Assembly: GCF_039542225.1 (NCBI RefSeq)
Contig: NZ_BAABHS010000008.1
Coordinates: forward strand, 248,001 to 312,000
Source: Yinghuangia aomiensis
GTDB taxonomy: Bacteria > Actinomycetota > Actinomycetes > Streptomycetales > Streptomycetaceae
Length of the DNA: 64,000 nucleotides
Direction of reading: 5' to 3'
Shown piece by piece: positions 39,787-49,017 of the stretch. How positions within the stretch are numbered: the first letter of the stretch is position 1; each line of letters starts with the position of its first letter. The notes under the pieces were generated by a model that saw only the letters and a program-made list of their open reading frames with translations, ran no database searches and was not told where the DNA came from. The translations under genes and the position numbers were made by a program.

Positions 39787-40222
39787 CGGCGGACCCGCGC
39801 CGACCGACCCCGGAGGCCCCACGGCCAAGGTCGGTCCGGTGCGGTGTACCGGGTGGAGCAGGGGGAGCCGTTCCGCGGCCGCCCGGTGCCGGGCGGCCCG
39901 ACTGCCGGGGAGGAGCGCGACGCACCGGGTGGTGACCGGACTTCAGGCCGGGGGAGTGGTGGGCATTCCGGGACGGCCGACCCGGACGCCGGCGCCGAAC
40001 CGGGCGGTGGCGGCGGGCCGCTGGTGGCACCGCGCCTGATCCACGTGCCGTGAGGGCCACGGCGAAGCCGGGCACGGGCGTGCACGATCCCGTCGCGGCG
40101 CTGCTGCCGACCGATGACCGGGCGTTCCACGAGTCCGCGGACGTCGCGCACCTGCCTACCGACCGGGCGACCTTCCGGCGCGGGTGCGGGCATGGTGGGT
40201 GCCGGGCACGTACCGTCGCGGC
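39787..40222. other. Intergenic 436 bp, nothing recognised
   Basis: Open frames exist on both strands, as expected at this GC, but all have Arg/Gly/Pro-rich shadow composition. No repeats or hairpins were noticed. The promoter of the TMEM175-like gene must lie at the right end. Confidence 0.4.
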
Positions 40223-40906
40223 ATGGCGGAATCGGGCGGATTCGGGGACGAACACGGTCCTGGGCGGCTGGTAGCGCTCTCCGACGGCGTCTTCGCCATC
40301 GCGATGACATTGCTGGTCCTGGACATTTCCGTGCCGCCGGGTCTGGACGGCCAACGCTTCCGGGAGGCGCTGGGCGACCTGCCGCCCAAGATCGCGGCGT
40401 ACGCGCTCAGCTTTCTCATCATCGGTGCCTTCTGGCTGGACCACCGGCGCGCCTTCCTCGGGCTCCGCCGCGTAGACCGGGTGTTCACCGCTGTGGCGCT
40501 GACCGGGCTCGGCCTGACCGCGTTCTTGCCGTTCCCCACCTCGCTGCTGTCGGAGTACGGCGGCATGTCCGCGTCCGTGGCGATCTACGCCGCCACCATC
40601 GCGGCGATGGATGTCACACAGATCGTGCTCGTCCGGCTCCGGATGCTGCGCTCCCAACTCGACTCCGTGCCTCTTCCCCCGCCCGTGGCACGGGCGTGGA
40701 TCCTCGACCTGGCGGTCACGGTCGTGGTCTTTGCGGTGTCCATCCCGCTGGCCTGGCCGTGGGGCGGCCAGGCCATGTGGCTGTGGCTGTTGCTGCTCCC
40801 GCTCAAGGCCGCCACCGGCCGGGCGCGAAGTGCGGCGGCCCGTAAGGCTGCGGCAGGCGGAGTCGCCGCGGACCGACCGCATACCGCCGCGCCGGAGGAG
40901 AGCTGA
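40223..40906 (+). CDS. TMEM175-family (DUF1211) potassium-channel-like membrane protein
   Basis: A 227-residue membrane protein with one six-span TMEM175 repeat. The first helix carries the family filter motif as Leu-Ser-Asp-Gly-Val-Phe-Ala-Ile-Ala-Met-Thr-Leu-Leu-Val-Leu-Asp (usually Phe-Ser-Asp), followed by Leu-Ser-Phe-Leu-Ile-Ile-Gly-Ala-Phe-Trp-Leu-Asp-His-Arg and later hydrophobic helices. Bacterial members form tetrameric K+-permeable channels. The tail is Ala/Arg-rich. The ATG at 40223 gives the normal short N-terminus. The frame from 40184 is less likely. No operon partner. Confidence 0.88.
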   Translation: MAESGGFGDEHGPGRLVALSDGVFAIAMTLLVLDISVPPGLDGQRFREALGDLPPKIAAYALSFLIIGAFWLDHRRAFLGLRRVDRVFTAVALTGLGLTAFLPFPTSLLSEYGGMSASVAIYAATIAAMDVTQIVLVRLRMLRSQLDSVPLPPPVARAWILDLAVTVVVFAVSIPLAWPWGGQAMWLWLLLLPLKAATGRARSAAARKAAAGGVAADRPHTAAPEES

Positions 40907-41410
40907 GCGGAAGCGGCCGATCGTGGGCGGCGACGGCTGCTCGGAAAGCGGCCTCGCCGGGTGTCGGCCCCACGCGCGCGGAGCAGGCCCGGGCAGAGGC
41001 CGCGCGTGCGGAGCTCCGTGACCGGTTCGAGGTCGAGGCAACGGCCAAGGACGAGGCGGCCGGGCACGCGCTGTGGGACGAACTGCTCGGCGGTCGGCTC
41101 CGACAAGCAGCGTTGCTGCGGCCGCGTCCTCGACATCGTCCCTTCTGCGGGAGCAAGGCACTTGGTCGCAGACGTATCCAAGCGGGGCTGTTGCCGTATG
41201 CGGCCCGGCGGCGGAGTCCGTTGTGTGTCCGAGGTCGCGTCGGGCTTCGGCCATGCCCTGGACCGGGTGCGTCAGGGTTCGCGTACGAGGAGGTTCTCCG
41301 CGGATTCGCGGAAGGTCCGAAGCCCCGCCGTCGCGGCAATTCCCCGGTGCGGTCGACGGCCCCGGACTAGCATGAACGGGGTGGGGATCGGCGCGCGACT
41401 GGGGGGTTTC
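40907..41410. other. 504 bp before the trypco2 gene, with a possible coding scrap
   Basis: Around 40965-41110 one plus frame reads Glu-Gln-Ala-Arg-Ala-Glu-Ala-Ala-Arg-Ala-Glu-Leu-Arg-Asp-Arg-Phe-Glu-Val and Leu-Trp-Asp-Glu-Leu-Leu-Gly-Gly, which looks like a helical protein piece. It then dissolves into Arg/Pro-rich sequence and lacks a start. It may be a truncated gene. The remainder should include the promoter for the protease-NTPase pair. Confidence 0.3.
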
Positions 41411-41734
41411 GTGGGCGGAATGGACGACGGTGTCGACTTCGGGGCGGCCATCGCGGCGCTGCGGGCGCAGTTGTTGACCGCGTTGAACGACGGCGACGGG
41501 TCACGGGTCCGCTTTCGCGCGTCGTCGATCCAGGTCGATTTCGAGGTCCAGGTGCGTCGCGAGGTCAACGCGCAGGGCGGCGTCCGCTTCTGGGTCGTCT
41601 CGGGCGAGACCTCGGGCACGGTGGACAAGACACGCGTGCAGCGCATTTCCCTGACGCTGGAACCCGTCGACGCGAGCGGTGCGGTGCCGACCGGTCTCCT
41701 GATCGGCGACGACGCGGCGACGCGGCCCGAATAG
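41411..41734 (+). CDS. Trypsin-co-occurring (trypco2-like) domain protein
   Basis: A 107-residue protein. The core (Phe-Gly-Ala-Ala-Ile-Ala-Ala-Leu-Arg-Ala-Gln-Leu, Val-Arg-Phe-Arg-Ala-Ser-Ser-Ile-Gln-Val-Asp-Phe-Glu-Val-Gln-Val, Phe-Trp-Val-Val-Ser-Gly, Arg-Ile-Ser-Leu-Thr-Leu-Glu-Pro) matches the small trypco2 domain as I know it, a domain found next to trypsin-like protease/STAND genes in predicted conflict systems. The next gene, 24 bp downstream, encodes exactly such a protein. The GTG at 41411 has a G-run upstream. The ATGs at 41372 and 41420 are alternatives. Role unknown, perhaps a sensor, adaptor or protease substrate. Confidence 0.75.
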   Translation: MGGMDDGVDFGAAIAALRAQLLTALNDGDGSRVRFRASSIQVDFEVQVRREVNAQGGVRFWVVSGETSGTVDKTRVQRISLTLEPVDASGAVPTGLLIGDDAATRPE

Positions 41735-41758
41735 CCGGTGACCGGGCGGGTGTGAGCG

Positions 41759-44700
41759 GTGGTGACGAAGCCCGGACCGCCGGACCCCGCCCGTGTCGTG
41801 GAGATCTGGGTGAGTCCACGCGGCGGTCACGCGGGCACCCTGGGGTCCGGTTACGTCGTCGGCGGCCGGGCCGTTCTGACCGCGCGGCACGTGGCCGCGG
41901 CGGCCCGGGACCACGGGGGCGAGGTCGACGTGCGCCCGCTCCGCGGCGGCTCCGACGCGGCCCCGTGGCGTCGGGCGCGGCTCGTGTGGTCGGGTGACGC
42001 GTACGACGCCGCGTTGTTGGAGGCCGACCGTGAAGCAATACCCGTGCCGCTCCCCGAAGTCGGCTGGGGAAGCATCGACGGCGCGGTGCCGGTGCCGTGT
42101 ACCGCGGTGGGATTCCCGCGACGGGCGGCCGGTCCGCGGGGCCGTGAGACCGATCAACTCGTCGGGCATGTCGTGCCGCTGGCCGGGCACAAGAGCGGCG
42201 AGCTGGCCGTCGACGTGCGCGGCGTGGGCGGCGGTGCCGGATCGTGGGGAGGGATGTCCGGCGCGGCGCTGTTCGCCGGCGGGCGTCTTGTGGGGGTGCT
42301 CGCGTGGCGGCCGCCCGAGTACGACGGCCGCAGGCTCTTCGCCGAGCCCGTCGCGCGGCTGTGGACCGACGCGGGATTCCGTGCCGCGGCGGAACAGCTG
42401 GGACTGACGGGGGAGTCCGTTCCCGTCGGCGGCGACGCAGCGGAATGGGCGCAGCCGTCCGGACCGAGCCGGCAGGCGTTCGTCGACGCCGTGACCGAGG
42501 GGGTAAGGCGTGCCGCGAGTCCTCCGCGGATCCCGGCGACATGGCGGACGCACCTGCTCACCGACGTCCGCGAGCGCTGGGTCCGCGACGCCTTGGAGTC
42601 GTCCTTCCGGGGCACGGTCCGTCTGGACGTGTCGGCCCGGCTGCGGCCCGACCTCGTCTGGAACCCGTGGGTGGAGGACGACGGTTGGGACGACGGCGAC
42701 GATTCCGAAGGTGCCCCCGTGGATACCGGCGGGCCGGATGCGACCGCGTCGCTCACCGCCGAACGGATGTGCCGGGAGTTGCTGGACCCGCCGGACGGTC
42801 GGCGGCTCCTCATTCTCGGGGCACCCGGCTCGGGCAAGACGGCCCTGGTGCTCGCTCTGGCGGAACGCCTGCTCGACGCCGCGTACCGGGATGCGGATGC
42901 GGTCGTCCCTCTGCCGCTCCTTCTGCAGAACCGCCGTGATCCCGAAGTACCCTTGGTGGACTGGGTGGTCGACGAGATCTGGCAGTACTACAAAGTTCCG
43001 CGGCCGGAGTCCCTGGAATGGCTCGCGTCAGGCGGGCTGTTCCTGCTGCTGGATGGCCTGGACGAGCTGCCCCGTCCCGGCCGGCGGCGGAGCCGCGAGC
43101 GCATCGCGGAGTTCCTGGCCGATCCGACCTACACGCGCCTGGGAATCGCGATCACCTGCCGGGACGAGGAGTACGGCGACGGCCCCGCACTGCAGGTGCG
43201 GCACGCGGTGTCTCTCGAGCCCCTCGACCGTGCGACCGTCGCGACCCGACTCGCCGAGGCAGAGGGCGATTTCGGAGCACTGCGGGAAGCGGTCCGCGAT
43301 GACGAACTGCTGGCGGAGCTTCTGTCCACGCCTCTGATGCTGGGCATCGCCGCAGGCGCGCTCCGCGGCGCCCCGCCCCAGGCGCTGCCCACGGGCTCCG
43401 CGGAAGAACGCCGCGCATACCTGTATCGCTGTTACCTGGAACGCATGCTGCGACGACCACGGGGCTTACATCCCAAAGTCGGCCGCAAACGGGCCCCGGC
43501 CAGCATTGCCGCCGGTCGCCGACTGATACCCCTGGCACGGCTGTTGACGGCGCGCGACGAGGGCGTCTTCTACCCGGACTGGATCACCCCCGAGTGGACG
43601 GCCGCCGGCTACGCGGTGCGCTCACCCTGGTCGACCGGCGCCGGGCGGCGGACGAGGACGCTCGCCGCCATTGCCATCCCGCTGATGCTCTTCGCGCTCG
43701 TCGCCGCACCGTGGTTCACCGCCGGCGGCGTGCTGGCCCTCGGCAGCGAAGGCGGATTGCTGTTCGCCGCCGTCGGCACCGCCGCATTCGCGCTCGGACG
43801 CGGCTTCTCCGTCCTCTCGGAGCCCGTCTGGGCGCACTGGGTCTGGTCCTGGCGTGCGTCCGCGCACGGCCTGTTGCAGGCACTCGGGCTCACCGTCGGG
43901 GTCTCGCTCGCCGCCGCACTGACGCTGACGGCCTACACGGACGACAACCTGCAGTTCTGGACGGCGGGCCTGTCGGTATGGGCGTGCGTGGCGCTGCTGA
44001 CGCTCGTGCTCGATGTGTACCCCGAGTACCCGAGCAAGGTGCGCATGCTGCTCGTGTGCGCCGTCGGGGCTGCCACGGGGGGAATCGTCGGAAGCATCGA
44101 CACTCCGTGGACGCACGCGTTCGACATGGACAACCTGCGGAAGGGCGCGCCCGGGCTGGGCGACTACTTCACGTCGGCCTTCGGGGGCGTGCCGGACGGG
44201 TTCTTCGACGGGACCAACGTCGGCGCGATCGCGGGGCTGGTCGGCGCATACGCGGGAGGCTGGGCGGGCGGCGTCGCGTTCGGCTTCACGTTCGGCCTGA
44301 TGGGCACGGTACCCGGTGGCTTGGCCTGCGGGTTGGCGTTCGCCTTGGTGCGGGGGCTGGTACCCGACCGCGCCCGGCCGCCGGACGCGCCGTCGGCGGC
44401 ACTGCGCGCGTCCGGCCGGGTTTCGCTCCGTCTCTGCGCGGTCTTCTGCGCCGCGGCGGTCGGTGCGGTCGGCGCGGTCGCCTGGCAGCGGGGGCCGGTC
44501 GCGCCGATCACGGCCGTCGCGCTGGTCTCCTTCACCCTCCTCGTCGGCAGCGGCCCTGCGCGCACGTGGCTGACCTACTGGTCGACCCGATGGGCGCTTG
44601 CGGCACGGGGCGTTCTGCCGTGGCGGCTCTCGCGGTTCCTCGACGACGCCTGCGAACGCGCGCTGCTGAACCGTATCGGCGGCGGGTACCGTTTCCTGCA

Positions 44701-45352
44701 CAACGACTTCCGCGACTTCGTCGCCGGGCTCGACGAATCGGACGTACGGTCGGACGGCCGACTCGCCTCCCGCGCATCGCCTGCCTGGGCATCGGTCCTG
44801 GCCGCCGATGTGCCCGCACAGACCGCCGACCTCGGTGTCCTGCGCGGCTGGTGGACGGCCTCGACCATGTGGCGCACCCTGACCCGCGTCGCCAAGGCGG
44901 CTGTCACCTCCGCTCCGGCCCGCCGGGCCGGCACCGCGCTCCGCCGGCTCACCGCCGCCATCACCTGGATCCTGGCCCGAACGGCACGCGGGATCCTGGC
45001 GGGATGGCTCGGCAGCGGCCTGCTCGGTTGGCAGCTCGGCGCCGAAAACGACATGGGCGCGCGCTGGCCTCTGGCCTGCGTCGTTGCCGGGTGCACGGTC
45101 GAACTCCTCTGCCGCCTGGTCCTCCACCTGCACCGCAGCGGACATCGCCCACCGCCCCGCCGCCGGCGGGGCCACCCCGAAGGTGGGTTTCTCCTCAAGG
45201 CGGCGCCGGGCGAAGACCCGGAGGGCGGCCTTGCCGGAATACGACAGCCGGAAGGAGAAGAGGGAGCAGGCCACCAGTTCTCCAGCCGGCCGGATCGGGT
45301 GTGGTGGCGCAAGCTGTCACTCCGTCGCCGCACTGGGCAAAACACTGAGTAG
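41759..45352 (+). CDS. Trypsin-like protease / NACHT-STAND NTPase with multi-span membrane region
   Basis: A 1197-residue protein. Residues 15-190 are a trypsin-like protease with complete triad His44 (Thr-Ala-Arg-His), Asp83 (Tyr-Asp-Ala-Ala-Leu-Leu) and Ser167 (Gly-Met-Ser-Gly-Ala-Ala-Leu). A linker follows, then a NACHT-type NTPase (about 335-600) with Walker A Gly-Ala-Pro-Gly-Ser-Gly-Lys-Thr at 354-361 and Walker B Leu-Leu-Leu-Asp-Gly-Leu-Asp-Glu-Leu-Pro at 429-438. About eight hydrophobic spans lie between about 635 and 960, and two more near the C-terminus. The protease lacks a signal peptide, so it is cytosolic and membrane-tethered. With the trypco2 gene 24 bp upstream it forms a two-gene unit. 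An NTP-switched protease in defence or stress sensing is inferred, not shown. Confidence 0.85.
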   Translation: MVTKPGPPDPARVVEIWVSPRGGHAGTLGSGYVVGGRAVLTARHVAAAARDHGGEVDVRPLRGGSDAAPWRRARLVWSGDAYDAALLEADREAIPVPLPEVGWGSIDGAVPVPCTAVGFPRRAAGPRGRETDQLVGHVVPLAGHKSGELAVDVRGVGGGAGSWGGMSGAALFAGGRLVGVLAWRPPEYDGRRLFAEPVARLWTDAGFRAAAEQLGLTGESVPVGGDAAEWAQPSGPSRQAFVDAVTEGVRRAASPPRIPATWRTHLLTDVRERWVRDALESSFRGTVRLDVSARLRPDLVWNPWVEDDGWDDGDDSEGAPVDTGGPDATASLTAERMCRELLDPPDGRRLLILGAPGSGKTALVLALAERLLDAAYRDADAVVPLPLLLQNRRDPEVPLVDWVVDEIWQYYKVPRPESLEWLASGGLFLLLDGLDELPRPGRRRSRERIAEFLADPTYTRLGIAITCRDEEYGDGPALQVRHAVSLEPLDRATVATRLAEAEGDFGALREAVRDDELLAELLSTPLMLGIAAGALRGAPPQALPTGSAEERRAYLYRCYLERMLRRPRGLHPKVGRKRAPASIAAGRRLIPLARLLTARDEGVFYPDWITPEWTAAGYAVRSPWSTGAGRRTRTLAAIAIPLMLFALVAAPWFTAGGVLALGSEGGLLFAAVGTAAFALGRGFSVLSEPVWAHWVWSWRASAHGLLQALGLTVGVSLAAALTLTAYTDDNLQFWTAGLSVWACVALLTLVLDVYPEYPSKVRMLLVCAVGAATGGIVGSIDTPWTHAFDMDNLRKGAPGLGDYFTSAFGGVPDGFFDGTNVGAIAGLVGAYAGGWAGGVAFGFTFGLMGTVPGGLACGLAFALVRGLVPDRARPPDAPSAALRASGRVSLRLCAVFCAAAVGAVGAVAWQRGPVAPITAVALVSFTLLVGSGPARTWLTYWSTRWALAARGVLPWRLSRFLDDACERALLNRIGGGYRFLHNDFRDFVAGLDESDVRSDGRLASRASPAWASVLAADVPAQTADLGVLRGWWTASTMWRTLTRVAKAAVTSAPARRAGTALRRLTAAITWILARTARGILAGWLGSGLLGWQLGAENDMGARWPLACVVAGCTVELLCRLVLHLHRSGHRPPPRRRRGHPEGGFLLKAAPGEDPEGGLAGIRQPEGEEGAGHQFSSRPDRVWWRKLSLRRRTGQNTE

Positions 45353-45407
45353 CAGGATCAGAATGATTCGATAGCCCCATGATTCTGGCGGCGGCGGAGG
45401 CACAGCA

Positions 45408-48362
45408 ATGACGGATGACGACCATCACGAGCTTGCCGGCGAGCCGACGATAGCCGCAGACGCCGCACGACTCTTGTGGTTGGAGGACGTGCCCGATAAC
45501 GCGGACGTAGCCGAGGTGCTCGGTTTTGCGCTTCCGCATGCGGTCGCGAGCGTCGGAGGACTGGGGGGCCTGGCTCATTTGGTCGGCCGGGAGGCCGGAT
45601 CCCTGCGTCTGGCGGGGGCCTCCGGCATCCCCACCAATATGGCCAAGGAGTGGGAGCTTCTGCACGGGAGCATGACGGACCTGGCGCCGACACGTGCCAT
45701 GGCGCTCCGGCAGGTCGTATGGTCCACGACCCTTCCGGATGTCGGTAGTGGGCTCGGGAAGAGCGCGGGTGTGCTCTCCGTACCCATCGTCATTGGCGGC
45801 GACCCGGTCGGGACCCTCTCGGTTCTTACGCAGGCGCCGCCCACCGAAGCCAGGCGCAGATTCTTGGGCGAGCTGACCGCGCTGGTCAGCGTACGTCTCC
45901 AGAGGGCCAGACGGTGGCGCAGCGGCACCGCACCCTGGTGGCAGCTGCCGTTGGGCGGGCAGATGATGCGCAACGTCGAGGTGGGTACGTGGGCCTGGGA
46001 TCTGAACAGCGGGGAACTCAACTTCGACACGCCGACCGAAGATCTGGTGCGCTTGGCCGGCTTGGAGCCCGGCTCGTGGGACCAACGGATCGAGACGTGG
46101 ATGGGCCGAATCCACCCGGACGACCGGCGAGGGGTCGAGGAAGCCATCGCCCAGGCCATGCGCGATGGAACGGCATATGCCGTGGAGTATCGCGTCGTTG
46201 ACCGTGGCGGGCGTGCCTCCTGGCTCGAGCTCCGTGCCGTCTTCGAATATGACGCCGACAAGCGACCGCTGCGCATGGTCGGCACAGCGTGGAACGTCAC
46301 CGCCCGCCGGAGTCGGGAAGCCTGGCTGGCGGGAATTCTGGATTCCTACCCGCAGCCGATCTATGTCCTGGCGCCGGACGATCGGACGGAGTGGGCCAAT
46401 CTGGCGGCACGTGCGGTGGCCGCGGGGAAGGGCAGGGAGATTCTCGGACACACCCTGTGGGACTCCGCCCCGCAGTGGCGAGAGCAGGGTCTCCCGGAGT
46501 CGGTGGCCCGGGCGCGGGCGGCTCCTGGGTCCGCCGCCGGCCTGACCGTCGAATCGTGGGAGAAGGACCGGGGTCCTCACGGTGAAACCGCGTACTACGA
46601 ACTGCAGGTTGTCGGCATCGGCGACTATGTGTCCGTGGTGATGACGGACATCACCGAGAGCGTCAGGGCTATGAAGAAGACCGCCGAACGCGGCCGGCGG
46701 GTGGCGGATTTGAACGCCGCGTTGATTCGGGCTTTGGAAACGTCGGACGTCGTGGCGGCGATCACCGAACATGTCTTGCCGCTCGTCGGTGCCGATGGGC
46801 TGTTGATCTACGATCTGACCGGCCCCGCTGCAAGGCTCGTCGGTTCCGCCGGCTATAGCGCGGAGTTCGTCCGGAAACTGCGGGCGATCGATTGGCCGCA
46901 GAGTGGTTTCAGCGCCGCTGAGCAGATCGCGTTCATCACGTCTCGTGAGGAACTCCGGCAGCGCTGGCCGCAGCTGGCCCCTTTGGGAAGCACTCACGGG
47001 AATCACGTTTGGGCAGTGATGCCACTCGTCTCCGGTGCACGCCGAGTGGGCTCGTGTGTCATTTCTTGGAATCATCCTCGCGACTTCAGCGCCGAGGACA
47101 AATCCCTGATCGGAACCGTCGCGGCCTTCGCCGCTCAGTCGCTGGGCAACGCCCGTTTGTACGAGGAAGCCCGCGCGCGTGCCGAACGATTGCAGCAGGA
47201 GTTGCTCCCCAGTTCGTTGCCGAATCTGGTCTCCGTCCAGGCCGCGGCACGGTGGCGAGCCGCGGCCGGGCAAGACGTCGGCGGCGACTGGTACGACACA
47301 ATCCCGTTGCCTGGCGGCAGGACGCTGGCCGTCGTCGGAGACGTCATGGGACACGGCCTCGAACAGTCGATCACCATGGGCATCATCCGGCACACCATCA
47401 TCACCATGGCCGCGCTCGACCTCCCCTTGGACGAACTGATGGCGCGCGTCGGAGACGTCGTCGCGCGTCTGGGTGCCCCAGCGCCGGCGACGGGCGCTTA
47501 CGCCACGTGCCTCATGGCCCTTTACGACCCGACGACTGGTACCTGCAGTGTCGCCAGTGCGGGACATGCTCCGCCCATCGTCCTGCAGCCGGATCAGGAG
47601 CCCTGCAGTCTCGCCCTGACCACCGGTCCTCCCCTTGGCGTGGCGCACACGATCGACCCGATTCCGGTCCAGGTCACCGAAACGACGTTGGCTCCCGGCA
47701 GCATCATGATCCTTTTCACCAATGGCGTGCTCGGCAGCGCCGAAACGGTGCAACTGACCACGGCTGTATCCGACTACGTCAACCGCACCCCCGTATCCGG
47801 TAGGGGAAACCCGTCGGGATGGTTGTCCGGACTATGCGCGGCAATCATCGAGGACCTGCCGCCCGATCCTCGGCATCAAGACGATGCCGCACTCCTCGCC
47901 CTGCGCACAGGGCGTGTCCCAGCCGGCGACGTTGCCGTCCTTGAGATGCCATGTGCCCCGCAGTCCGCGGGGCGGGCCCGCAGCTTCACCGCCGCGCAAC
48001 TCCTCGACTGGAATCTCGAGGAACTCATCGACAGCGCTTCCCTGATCGTCAGCGAACTGGTGGGAAACACGACCCGGCACGCGGTTGGCATCGATGCAGA
48101 CGTCGCCGGCAGCGACCCCGGTGAGATCCGCCTTCGATGGCTTCGGTTGGACGACGGCCTCCTCTGCGAGGTGTACGACGGTAGTGAAGCCACGCCTCGA
48201 GTCCGCCACCCGACGCTTGACGACGAGTTCGGGCGAGGGCTCCAACTGGTGGCCCTCACCGCCACGGACTGGGGTGCAAGGTATATCGAGCACGGGAAGT
48301 GCATCTGGGCCTACATCGCCCGCCCAAAGACCTCCGCAGGCATCGGCAGCAGTCCTTGGTGA
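45408..48362 (+). CDS. GAF-PAS-PAS-GAF SpoIIE/PP2C phosphatase with RsbW-like ATPase domain
   Basis: A 984-residue cytoplasmic signalling protein. An N-terminal GAF-like region (about 1-160) precedes PAS_3 (about 185-305, His-Pro-Asp-Asp-Arg), a second PAS (about 315-440) and GAF (about 450-600). The SpoIIE phosphatase (about 610-835) has Val-Gly-Gly-Asp-Trp-Tyr-Asp, Val-Gly-Asp-Val-Met-Gly-His-Gly and Ala-Gly-His-Ala-Pro-Pro. A HATPase_c_2 domain (about 850-965) has Glu-Leu-Val-Gly-Asn-Thr-Thr-Arg-His-Ala. Such proteins tune anti-sigma-factor networks. The usual Tyr-Thr-Asp-Gly-Val-x-Glu motif is Phe-Thr-Asn-Gly-Val-Leu-Gly (Asn at residue 772), so activity may be changed. It lies 55 bp after the protease-NTPase gene in the same direction. 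Confidence 0.88.
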   Translation: MTDDDHHELAGEPTIAADAARLLWLEDVPDNADVAEVLGFALPHAVASVGGLGGLAHLVGREAGSLRLAGASGIPTNMAKEWELLHGSMTDLAPTRAMALRQVVWSTTLPDVGSGLGKSAGVLSVPIVIGGDPVGTLSVLTQAPPTEARRRFLGELTALVSVRLQRARRWRSGTAPWWQLPLGGQMMRNVEVGTWAWDLNSGELNFDTPTEDLVRLAGLEPGSWDQRIETWMGRIHPDDRRGVEEAIAQAMRDGTAYAVEYRVVDRGGRASWLELRAVFEYDADKRPLRMVGTAWNVTARRSREAWLAGILDSYPQPIYVLAPDDRTEWANLAARAVAAGKGREILGHTLWDSAPQWREQGLPESVARARAAPGSAAGLTVESWEKDRGPHGETAYYELQVVGIGDYVSVVMTDITESVRAMKKTAERGRRVADLNAALIRALETSDVVAAITEHVLPLVGADGLLIYDLTGPAARLVGSAGYSAEFVRKLRAIDWPQSGFSAAEQIAFITSREELRQRWPQLAPLGSTHGNHVWAVMPLVSGARRVGSCVISWNHPRDFSAEDKSLIGTVAAFAAQSLGNARLYEEARARAERLQQELLPSSLPNLVSVQAAARWRAAAGQDVGGDWYDTIPLPGGRTLAVVGDVMGHGLEQSITMGIIRHTIITMAALDLPLDELMARVGDVVARLGAPAPATGAYATCLMALYDPTTGTCSVASAGHAPPIVLQPDQEPCSLALTTGPPLGVAHTIDPIPVQVTETTLAPGSIMILFTNGVLGSAETVQLTTAVSDYVNRTPVSGRGNPSGWLSGLCAAIIEDLPPDPRHQDDAALLALRTGRVPAGDVAVLEMPCAPQSAGRARSFTAAQLLDWNLEELIDSASLIVSELVGNTTRHAVGIDADVAGSDPGEIRLRWLRLDDGLLCEVYDGSEATPRVRHPTLDDEFGRGLQLVALTATDWGARYIEHGKCIWAYIARPKTSAGIGSSPW

Positions 48363-48552
48363 GTCGATCGGACGATCTTCCGAGACGGCTTCGCTCCGGC
48401 GTCCCCGCAGACGCCGTGCGCAGCGGCGGCGGCCAACGCTTGGTCGACGCGGCCCGGGGAACGACGTGAGGGGGCCCGGGTGACGGGATACGACCGGCGG
48501 CCGAGTCGATTTCCGTTGGGCCGGCACTCGCGGCCGCGAGCGCGGGCGACGC

Positions 48553-49017
48553 TCAGTACTCGCCCTTGATCACGAAGAAGGAGCCGCGAATCTCTCCGGC
48601 CAGCTTCGATTTCTGGCGCGCGAACTTGAACTGCGACGCCAGTTCGTCGGGAACGTCCATGCCTTGGGAGAGCTTGAACCCCACAGCGCGCTTTGCTCCG
48701 TCCTCGATGCCGTACATCACGTTGACCGCCAGACCGGACTCGTAGAAGACGTAAGCCATGCGGAATCCGCCGGCTTCGAAGGACGTCACCTCGAGCGGGC
48801 GGGCGGAGATGGCGATGCCGCGCTCCTCGGAGAGGATGCGGGTGACCCAGTCGAGGACCTCCGGCGCCTCGCTCGCCGGCTGGACGGCGAATTCGTGGTC
48901 GTACTTGTTCTTGTAGTAACGCGCCTCGTTGGCGCGCAACCCTGCAAGCGCCTCCGCCACCGGGGACGATTCCACGCCGATGGTGGACACGTCCTTGAAA
49001 TCGACGGCATAAGGCAT
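48553..49017 (-). CDS. Conserved hypothetical protein, 154 residues
   Basis: A soluble 154-residue protein beginning Met-Pro-Tyr-Ala-Val-Asp-Phe-Lys-Asp-Val. AGGAGG sits 4 bp before the ATG at 49017, the strongest ribosome site in this area, so it is a real gene. Composition is Lys-richer than the neighbours (Tyr-Tyr-Lys-Asn-Lys-Tyr-Asp; Phe-Lys-Phe-Ala-Arg-Gln-Lys-Ser-Lys-Leu). No signal peptide or motif is recognised. It is monocistronic and convergent with the SpoIIE-type gene. Function unknown. Confidence 0.75.
   Translation of the reverse strand: MPYAVDFKDVSTIGVESSPVAEALAGLRANEARYYKNKYDHEFAVQPASEAPEVLDWVTRILSEERGIAISARPLEVTSFEAGGFRMAYVFYESGLAVNVMYGIEDGAKRAVGFKLSQGMDVPDELASQFKFARQKSKLAGEIRGSFFVIKGEY

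Noticed and set aside
45195..47753. 852-codon minus-strand frame opposite the SpoIIE-type gene
   Set aside because: No domain, Gly/Arg-rich. The plus strand has readable GAF, PAS, PP2C and HATPase motifs.
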